A DNA stretch of 19,157 bases from an uncultured Bacillota bacterium (GTDB taxonomy: Bacteria > Bacillota > Dehalobacteriia > UBA4068): NCBI GenBank assembly GCA_934427095.1, contig CAKRYM010000010.1, positions 1 through 19,157 of the forward strand, read 5' to 3'. Below are positions 13,779 through 19,157 of the stretch, piece after piece. Every line of letters begins with the position of its first letter. Within the stretch, counting starts at the first letter, position 1. The notes under the pieces are model-generated. The model worked only from the letters and a program-made list of their open reading frames with translations. It did no database searches and was not told where the DNA came from. The translations under genes and the position numbers were made by a program.

Positions 13779-15155
13779 ATGATACACCAATACCAACTCA
13801 ACGGCTACAATATCGTACTGGATACCTGCTCCGGCGCCATTCATGTGGTGGATGAAGTGGCCTATCACCTGATCGAGGGCTACAAAAATACCCCCAAAGA
13901 ACAGCTGATCCAAGAAACCTTGGCGCTCTACGGCCATTTGGACGGCGTCACCGAAGGGGAAATCTGCCAATGCCTTGCGGATATCCAAGGCCTGGAGCAG
14001 CAGGGTAAACTCTATAGCCCGGACCAATTCGCCCAGTTGGCAGAAACCGTCAAGGATAGGCAGCCAAACGTCATCAAGGCCATGTGCCTCCATGTTGCCC
14101 ATACCTGCAACTTAAACTGCGCCTATTGCTTTGCCAGCCAAGGGAAATACCACGGGGAAAGGGCGTTAATGTCCTTGGAAGTGGGGAAACAGGCTTTTGA
14201 TTTCTTGATCGCCCATTCCGGTAACCGTAGGAATCTGGAAGTGGACTTCTTCGGCGGGGAACCCTTGATGAACTGGGAAGTGGTCAAGGAATTGGTGGCC
14301 TATGCCCGCAGCCTGGAAAGTCTACACCATAAGCATTTCCGCTTTACCCTGACCACCAACGGCATGCTCATTGACGAGGATGTGATTGATTTTTGCAATC
14401 GGGAAATGCACAATGTGGTCCTGAGCTTAGACGGCCGTAAGGAAATTCATGACCGCCTTCGGGTGGATTATGCCGGCAAAGGCAGCTATGACCGCATCGT
14501 CCCCAAATTCCAGGAATTCGTGGCCAAACGGGGGGACAAGGAATACTACATGCGCGGCACCTTCACCCATGCCAATCCGGATTTTACCAAAGACGTGCTG
14601 CACATGGCGGACCTGGGCTTTAACCGCTTAAGCATGGAGCCTGTGGTTTGCAGCCCCACTGACCCCGCGGCTTTGACCGAGGAAGATATACAAATCGTCC
14701 TGGAACAATACGAAATCTTGGCCAAAATCATGTTGGAACGAAAAATAGAAGGCCGTCCCTTTGTCTTCTACCACTATATGCTGGATTTAACCGGCGGCCC
14801 TTGTATTTACAAACGCCTTTCCGGCTGCGGCAGCGGCACGGAATATGTGGCCGTTACCCCTTGGGGGGATTTGTACCCCTGCCACCAGTTTGTGGGAGAA
14901 GAAGAATACAAGCTGGGGGATATTTGGCAAGGGATCACCAACACGGCTTGCCAGGAAAAATTCCGCCATTGCAATGCCTATTCCCGGCCGGAATGTGAGG
15001 ATTGCTGGGCGAAACTCTACTGCTCCGGCGGCTGCGCAGCCAATGCCTATCATGCTACGGGTAACATCAACGGGGTTTATGCCCCAGGCTGCGAGCTGTT
15101 TAAAAAACGCATCGAATGTGCCATCATGCTGCAAATTGCGTCCCAAGAAGGATAA
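13779..15155 (+). CDS. scfB: SCIFF radical SAM maturase
   Basis: This 458-residue enzyme uses S-adenosylmethionine and iron-sulfur clusters to install thioether links in the SCIFF peptide. An N-terminal peptide-recognition region occupies about 1-95 (YNIVLDTCSGAIHVVDEVAY). The radical SAM cluster site is HTCNLNCAYCFA with Cys110, Cys114 and Cys117. FFGGEPLMNW is the SAM-binding GGE motif. The C-terminal SPASM domain has cysteines in CIYKRLSGCGSG, LYPCHQF, HCNAYSRPECEDCWAKLYC and APGCELF, enough for two auxiliary clusters. The start MIHQYQ at 13779 follows GGAG at 6 nt; a TTG start 4 codons earlier would contain the ribosome binding site. The decarboxylase-like gene starts 5 bp downstream. Confidence 0.97.
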   Translation: MIHQYQLNGYNIVLDTCSGAIHVVDEVAYHLIEGYKNTPKEQLIQETLALYGHLDGVTEGEICQCLADIQGLEQQGKLYSPDQFAQLAETVKDRQPNVIKAMCLHVAHTCNLNCAYCFASQGKYHGERALMSLEVGKQAFDFLIAHSGNRRNLEVDFFGGEPLMNWEVVKELVAYARSLESLHHKHFRFTLTTNGMLIDEDVIDFCNREMHNVVLSLDGRKEIHDRLRVDYAGKGSYDRIVPKFQEFVAKRGDKEYYMRGTFTHANPDFTKDVLHMADLGFNRLSMEPVVCSPTDPAALTEEDIQIVLEQYEILAKIMLERKIEGRPFVFYHYMLDLTGGPCIYKRLSGCGSGTEYVAVTPWGDLYPCHQFVGEEEYKLGDIWQGITNTACQEKFRHCNAYSRPECEDCWAKLYCSGGCAANAYHATGNINGVYAPGCELFKKRIECAIMLQIASQEG

Positions 15156-15160
15156 ATTCT

Positions 15161-16492
15161 ATGGATACGCCTGTCTTTACCTTTGTCCAACAATATCTGG
15201 GGCAATCCATGTCCCGCCTGCATATGCCGGGGCATAAGGGCCAAGGGCCTTTAGGCTGCGAAGCTTTGGATATTACGGAAATCCAAGGAGCGGACTCTCT
15301 TTATACCGCTCAGGGCATTTTGGCCCAAAGCCAGCGTAATGCCACTTTCCTTTTCCAGACCGGCGCCACCTTTTATTCCACAGAGGGGTCTTCCCAGTGC
15401 ATTAAGGCCATGCTGTATCTGGCCCAGCAGCAAACCGGCCGCAGGCTGGTCTTGGCTGCCCGCAATGTACACAAGGCTTTTGTACAAGCCGCCGCCCTTT
15501 TGGATTTAGAAGTACAATGGCTCTGGGCGAAAGAGCCTTATCAGCTCCTAAGCTGCCAGATCACGGCAGAACAGCTAGAGCAGGCCTTGGCCCAGCTCTC
15601 CACCCCGCCGGCCTGTGTCTATGTGACTTCCCCGGATTATTTAGGGCAGATGCAGCCCATTGGGGAGTTGGCCCAAATTTGCCACAAGCAGAAAATTCCC
15701 CTGCTGGTGGATAATGCCCACGGCGCTTATTTGCACTTTTTGCCTAAGCCCCTGCATCCCATGGATCAAGGGGCGGATATGTGTGCGGATTCCGCCCATA
15801 AAACCCTGCCGGTATTAACCGGCGGCGCCTATTTACACTTAGCCGGGCCAATTTCCCAACAGAGCCAAGACAATGCCCAACAGGCCTTGGCCCTGTTCGG
15901 CTCCACCAGCCCTTCTTACCTTATTTTACAATCCCTAGATTTATGTAATGCCACTTTGGCCCAGGATTTCCCTGCTAGGCTAGCCCAAACCATAGCAGAA
16001 GTTGCAGCCTTGAAAGAGGATCTTCTTACCCAGGGCTGGGCAGTACAAAACACGGAACCCCTGAAACTGGTGGTGCAATCCTCTGCCACAGGCTACTTCG
16101 GTACGGAATTGGCGGATTTGCTCCGCAGCTTCCAGGTGGAATGCGAATATGCGGATAGAGATCATTTGGTGCTGATGTTTTCCCCGCCAAATAGCAAGAG
16201 GGATTATGCCCGTATCCGCCAAGCCTTTTTTGCCTGCCCCTTGGGGCCAAATCGGGTGCAACCCTGTTTTCTCCCCCCGCCCCAGCAGGCCATGTCCATC
16301 CGGCAAGGGCTCTTTTCCCCTTGGGAAGAACTTCCCGTCCAGCAAAGCGTAGGCCGTATCTGCGCCGCGCCCATGGTTTCTTGCCCGCCTGCGGTCCCGG
16401 TGGTAATCAGCGGGGAAATTATCCCCAAAGAGGCTCTGCCGGTTTTTGCCCATTATGGCATAGAAACCATTGGGGTGGTTCAAGAAACCTAA
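15161..16492 (+). CDS. Orn/Lys/Arg decarboxylase-like PLP enzyme, short form
   Basis: This 443-residue protein is a fold-type-I PLP enzyme of the bacterial Orn/Lys/Arg decarboxylase group. MPGHKG is at 22-27, GSSQCIKAML near 76-85 contacts the cofactor, DNAHGA at 184-189 provides the Asp that pairs with the PLP ring, and SAHKTLP supplies the Schiff-base Lys214. It lacks the N-terminal receiver-like wing domain of the inducible enteric enzymes and is even somewhat shorter than YaaO-type proteins. It would release CO2 from ornithine, lysine or arginine to make a polyamine precursor; the substrate cannot be read off. The start at 15161 follows GAAGGAT, 5 bp after the scfB stop, so it is probably on the SCIFF transcript. 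A bidirectional terminator follows. Confidence 0.9.
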   Translation: MDTPVFTFVQQYLGQSMSRLHMPGHKGQGPLGCEALDITEIQGADSLYTAQGILAQSQRNATFLFQTGATFYSTEGSSQCIKAMLYLAQQQTGRRLVLAARNVHKAFVQAAALLDLEVQWLWAKEPYQLLSCQITAEQLEQALAQLSTPPACVYVTSPDYLGQMQPIGELAQICHKQKIPLLVDNAHGAYLHFLPKPLHPMDQGADMCADSAHKTLPVLTGGAYLHLAGPISQQSQDNAQQALALFGSTSPSYLILQSLDLCNATLAQDFPARLAQTIAEVAALKEDLLTQGWAVQNTEPLKLVVQSSATGYFGTELADLLRSFQVECEYADRDHLVLMFSPPNSKRDYARIRQAFFACPLGPNRVQPCFLPPPQQAMSIRQGLFSPWEELPVQQSVGRICAAPMVSCPPAVPVVISGEIIPKEALPVFAHYGIETIGVVQET

Positions 16493-16501
16493 AGAGAAAA
16501 C

Positions 16502-16534
16502 AAAAACAGGAGCGAAATTCGCTCCTGTTTTTTT
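16502..16534. terminator. Bidirectional intrinsic terminator between convergent genes
   Basis: A perfect 12-bp inverted repeat AACAGGAGCGAA / TTCGCTCCTGTT (16505-16516 with 16518-16529) is flanked by AAAAA on the left and T7 on the right. It lies 10 bp past the decarboxylase stop and about 20 bp from the stop of the convergent membrane-protein gene, and has the U-tract form in both directions. Confidence 0.93.
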
Positions 16535-16553
16535 GTCCCCAGCAAAGAGGGGT

Positions 16554-17129
16554 TTATTTGCAATGAAACCGGCGGCGCAATTCCCGTGGAAAGTCTTTGC
16601 CCAGAATCACCACACAAGCAGCCAGCAAAGTCACGGCAAAGGCGCCCATGACCACCAATACCCAACGGCTTTTCTCATGCCAAAAGGAAAGGCCTAACAC
16701 CGCCCCGACCATGGCGAAAAAAACCAAAAGTAGCATGGGGAGCATGTTCTGCTTTTGCCGTTCCAAATCCGTAAAAAAGAGCACGCTGCCAATGAGCAAA
16801 CCGCAAAAACAAACCAGGGGGACCACCACCATGGCCCAGCCTGGGGCCAAAAACCAGTTGATTAAGGATAGCAACACACAAGAACAGGCGATTAACTTAA
16901 TCCACTGACTGATGCGGTTGTATTCCACCAAGGTAGGCGAAAGCAACAAGGTCCAAGTCATATAGAGTCCCATCAGCACAATCAGGCTCCAGGCCTTGCC
17001 GCCGATCACCAAATTCAACGCTCCGCAAAGGATAGCCGCAAACAACATCAACCAGCCGCAAATGCGCAAAAATTTCTCCCAACGCAGCTTACGTTTGGCT
17101 ACTGGCGGATAGGTAATCTTAATCTTCAT
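16554..17129 (-). CDS. Multi-pass membrane protein, probably DUF6320-like partner
   Basis: This 191-residue protein has about six membrane segments between residues 22 and 180, a basic N-terminus (MKIKITYPPVAKRKLRW) and a basic end (FPRELRRRFHCK). Similar proteins (DUF6320 type) sit beside condensation-type acyltransferases in many Clostridia, and that is the arrangement here: the gene overlaps the end of the upstream acyltransferase-fold gene by 11 bp. The usual N-terminal zinc ribbon of that family is not present in this copy. The start at 17129 is chosen because GGGAG lies 8 nt upstream; the longer frame to 17210 would run far into the neighbour. The function is unknown, possibly as a membrane partner of the acyltransferase. 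Confidence 0.68.
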   Translation of the reverse strand: MKIKITYPPVAKRKLRWEKFLRICGWLMLFAAILCGALNLVIGGKAWSLIVLMGLYMTWTLLLSPTLVEYNRISQWIKLIACSCVLLSLINWFLAPGWAMVVVPLVCFCGLLIGSVLFFTDLERQKQNMLPMLLLVFFAMVGAVLGLSFWHEKSRWVLVVMGAFAVTLLAACVVILGKDFPRELRRRFHCK

Positions 17130-18618
17130 ATAACGGGCTCCCTTCCACCTGGACGTCAATGCCTTCCGCAGAAAGCAAAGCATAAAGCTGCTCCTCAAAG
17201 CTAGGGTCAACGGTCTGTTTGGACACAGACAGTACCGCCCTTTGGTTCACAGTAAGCAAAGCGCAGCTTACCCGATTGGTAATGGCGGTACCCAGGACAA
17301 AATCCATATCTTGGATTTGTTCCGCCATGACCCTAGGCAGTTCCACCACCCCCAGGTTAGACAAGGTGTTGGAAAAAATCTGATCGCCCAAAAAGCCGTA
17401 CACCAGCTTTGCCACGGGCTCCTTCACCACCAAGGGAATATATTTTAACATCCTGACCAGTTTTTCCGTGGCGGTAAGCATTTCCGCCATGGCTTCTGCT
17501 GCGGCCTTTTTTCCCATTTGCTCACGAATAGAGGGCAAAATCCCAGCCAAATCCGTAATCTCCCCGATAGGGAGACGAATGCCGCAATAGAGAGAAAAAT
17601 TCCGCACCGTTTTCGAGGGGTAAAATTTGCGCATATTCACCGGTACCTGAATATTGGCATCCCCTTGCCATTCATCCGTGGCCCCTTTTTCCGCCAAAAA
17701 CATTAAGCCCAACAAATACTGGGTCACCGTGGCCTGATATTTTTCCGCCGCCTTTTTCAGCTGCTCTGCGTCCATCTTCATATGCAGGATACGGCAAGGC
17801 TTATGCTGGGAAAGCTTACCGGTCATTTGCAAGGCGGCTTTATCCATAAAACCAGAAGCAATCTTGCCCACCGGTACCTTGGCAAAGGCGTTTTCTAATT
17901 CCTCTGGGGAAAAAGCTGCGTTGATATCCCACAAGGTGTCAGTGGGGGGGATTTCCACCCCTCTTAACCGTAAATACTCCGCTACCAGGGTTTTCAGAAA
18001 AATGAGGCCGCCGCTACCATCTGTCAGCACATGGAAAAACTCTACGCTGATGCGGTTTTCCCAATACAACGCCCGGAAAGATTGGGAGCCGCTATGGGAA
18101 ACCTTTAAAGGCTGACAAGGGATATCCTTTTCCTGCTCCACAGAAAAACGGCGCTTAGTGGTATCCAAATAATGCCAAAACACCCCTTTTTTTAATGTCG
18201 TGGCAAAGCTGGGGAACCGCTTCATGGTAAAGGTCAGGGCCATTTGCAATAATTCCGGCACCACCTTTTCCTTTAAGGTGACGGATAAGCGGAATACCGC
18301 CATTCTCCCCCGCTCCATGGACAAGGGGTAAATCTTCGCCGCGTCGTCCAAGGGGAACCATAACACCGGCGGCCGGGCGTAAAACCCGCCCAGAAATTTT
18401 GTATCCAACAAAGCCAAGGCCTGGTCTAAATCCAAGCCTGCTTTAGCGTAATACAAAAAAGCCCGCTCGATATCTTCCCGCATGGTTTTCTTTTCTCTGC
18501 TGCTTAAGCGGCAATGGCTGGCGAACTGCGCCCAATATTCCGCCAGCTTTTCCTGATCCGGCAAGGGTAATGTCTCCACATACGCTTGCCAAGGTTCTTT
18601 TTGGCTTTTCTTTTTCAT
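17119..18618 (-). CDS. Condensation/alcohol-acyltransferase-fold protein
   Basis: This 499-residue protein belongs to the CoA-dependent acyltransferase superfamily (chloramphenicol acetyltransferase, NRPS condensation and PapA-like proteins). The catalytic HxxxDG motif is HVLTDGSGG with His196 and Asp200. Before it come a short helical N-terminus (about 10-75) and a WFPLDDAAKIYP segment typical of stand-alone clostridial members annotated as alcohol acetyltransferase. The second half contains the DFVLGTAITNR-type stretch of the fold's other subdomain. It would transfer an acyl group to an alcohol or amine, substrate unknown. No carrier-protein gene is near. AGGAG lies 6 nt before the ATG. It overlaps the downstream membrane-protein gene by 11 bp. 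No convincing promoter was found upstream. Confidence 0.83.
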   Translation of the reverse strand: MKKKSQKEPWQAYVETLPLPDQEKLAEYWAQFASHCRLSSREKKTMREDIERAFLYYAKAGLDLDQALALLDTKFLGGFYARPPVLWFPLDDAAKIYPLSMERGRMAVFRLSVTLKEKVVPELLQMALTFTMKRFPSFATTLKKGVFWHYLDTTKRRFSVEQEKDIPCQPLKVSHSGSQSFRALYWENRISVEFFHVLTDGSGGLIFLKTLVAEYLRLRGVEIPPTDTLWDINAAFSPEELENAFAKVPVGKIASGFMDKAALQMTGKLSQHKPCRILHMKMDAEQLKKAAEKYQATVTQYLLGLMFLAEKGATDEWQGDANIQVPVNMRKFYPSKTVRNFSLYCGIRLPIGEITDLAGILPSIREQMGKKAAAEAMAEMLTATEKLVRMLKYIPLVVKEPVAKLVYGFLGDQIFSNTLSNLGVVELPRVMAEQIQDMDFVLGTAITNRVSCALLTVNQRAVLSVSKQTVDPSFEEQLYALLSAEGIDVQVEGSPLYED

Positions 18619-19008
18619 GTACCGCTCCTTTTGGGGCTGGGCAAGGTCTGCGCCCTGCTGAATATGGTTTATATCTTAACACAAATCTCCGCCTTTTCCT
18701 AGCCCTAGCCACTGTCCTTCTTTTCTAGGTTTCGCCTGTCTAACCTCTTGCTTTATCCAAGCCCTTTCTACTATAGAACACATACTTTCAGCTTCAAGTT
18801 TCCCTGAAGGTATTCATCAATCCTATCTTTCAGCCAATGTAAGAAGCTTTTGAAGATGTTCAAGGTATTTCCTTATACTTAAATATTTTCAATTTTTTTA
18901 GTGTTTTTTTTCATATACTATCAAATTTATTTAGGTAATAAGAAAAGCGTAACACCTTAAACAAGCAAGTTACCAGCAAATTAAAAAACCCTTGCAAATG
19001 CTTTAGCG
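18619..19008. other. AT-rich region without recognised genes
   Basis: About 390 bp with no credible gene. The base composition becomes clearly AT-rich from about 18860. It contains a small hairpin CTTCAAG...CTGAAG near 18790-18808, long T runs (18891-18911), and scattered GTAAC/GTTAC words (18949-18953, 18969-18973) that recur in the tandem repeat to the right. An 11-codon minus-strand frame at 18914-18879 has no ribosome binding site and was not called. Confidence 0.6.
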
Positions 19009-19030
19009 TTAGTAACAGATTAGTAACAGA
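19009..19030. repeat. Tandem 11-bp direct repeat
   Basis: TTAGTAACAGA occurs twice without a gap (19009-19019 and 19020-19030). The 11-bp period is about one helical turn, which suits paired protein binding sites such as recombinase arm sites or a regulator's direct-repeat operator. No function can be assigned from the window alone. Confidence 0.85.
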
Positions 19031-19067
19031 AAAAGCCCCAAACCCTTATAAATCAAGGGTTTGGGGC
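19030..19067 (-). terminator. Intrinsic terminator for the gene at the right edge
   Basis: A perfect 13-bp stem GCCCCAAACCCTT / AAGGGTTTGGGGC (19035-19047 with 19055-19067), 7-nt loop, followed on the minus strand by TTTTTCTG. It lies 36 bp past the stop codon of the cut-off minus-strand frame, which supports that frame being a real gene. Confidence 0.9.
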
Positions 19068-19103
19068 AATTTTAGAAATGTTATATCATTGTATTTTGCG
19101 AAC

Positions 19104-19157
19104 TCATTCCTCGAACAGATACAGAAGATATCCGTAACCCTCTGCTTTCATCTTTGC
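19104..19157 (-). CDS. C-terminal end of a gene entering from the right
   Basis: The last 17 codons of a minus-strand frame are visible, reading AKMKAEGYGYLLYLFEE and then TGA at 19106-19104. The composition (charged helix then hydrophobic LLYLF) looks protein-like, and a strong same-strand terminator lies 36 bp beyond. Another frame is also open here, so the choice is not certain. The family cannot be recognised from so short a piece. Confidence 0.45.
   Translation of the reverse strand, partial: AKMKAEGYGYLLYLFEE

Noticed and set aside
15116..15160. Earlier ATG for the decarboxylase, overlapping scfB
   Set aside because: It would add 15 residues encoded within scfB; the ATG at 15161 has a proper ribosome binding site and the product then begins like the family.
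18879..18914. Minus-strand 11-codon frame MKKNTKKIENI
   Set aside because: No ribosome binding site, very AT-rich, and no promoter seen.

Overview
The window looks like chromosome from an anaerobic member of the Bacillota, most likely class Clostridia. The strongest pointer is a SCIFF ranthipeptide precursor with its radical-SAM maturase, a pair that is near-universal in Clostridia. Bacillota-type sigma-A promoters (TTGACA/TATAAT), strong AGGAGG-type ribosome binding sites and short G/C-rich hairpin terminators agree with this. No rRNA, tRNA, CRISPR array or insertion sequence was recognised.

Left part (1-4710, all minus strand): an ECF sigma factor gene overlaps a cut-off gene at the left edge, probably its anti-sigma factor, and has a plausible self-recognised promoter. 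Upstream lie the housekeeping genes glmS, purA and a cyclodeaminase/cyclohydrolase-like gene (fchA). glmS has a clear sigma-A promoter and a structured leader of about 130 nt that does not look like the glmS ribozyme.

Cobalamin operon (9487 down to 4785, minus strand): sigma-A promoter, cobalamin riboswitch, intrinsic terminator, then cobT-cobU-cobS, a short CobU-like paralogue, a CobC-like phosphatase and a TIM-barrel protein, closed by a terminator. Every gene junction overlaps, so translation is probably coupled. The set assembles the lower nucleotide loop of cobamides (salvage and late synthesis); no corrin-ring genes are in view.

Accessory block (13360 down to 9444, minus strand): an XRE-type regulator, an ImmA/IrrE metallopeptidase split over two overlapping frames and carrying a membrane segment plus an outer Cys/His domain, two zinc-ribbon membrane proteins, a multi-pass membrane protein, a strong terminator, and a small sigma-70-like protein. 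This resembles the control module of a mobile element, or a membrane-linked regulatory system of unknown purpose.

Plus-strand island (13463-16534): SCIFF peptide, a terminator that probably sets the peptide-to-enzyme ratio, the SCIFF maturase (SPASM radical SAM), and a short PLP-dependent Orn/Lys/Arg decarboxylase-like protein. A shared bidirectional terminator separates it from a convergent minus-strand pair: a condensation/acyltransferase-fold protein and a small multi-pass membrane protein.

The right end (18640-19100) is AT-rich and gene-poor, with a tandem 11-bp repeat and a minus-strand terminator serving a gene whose last codons enter at the edge.
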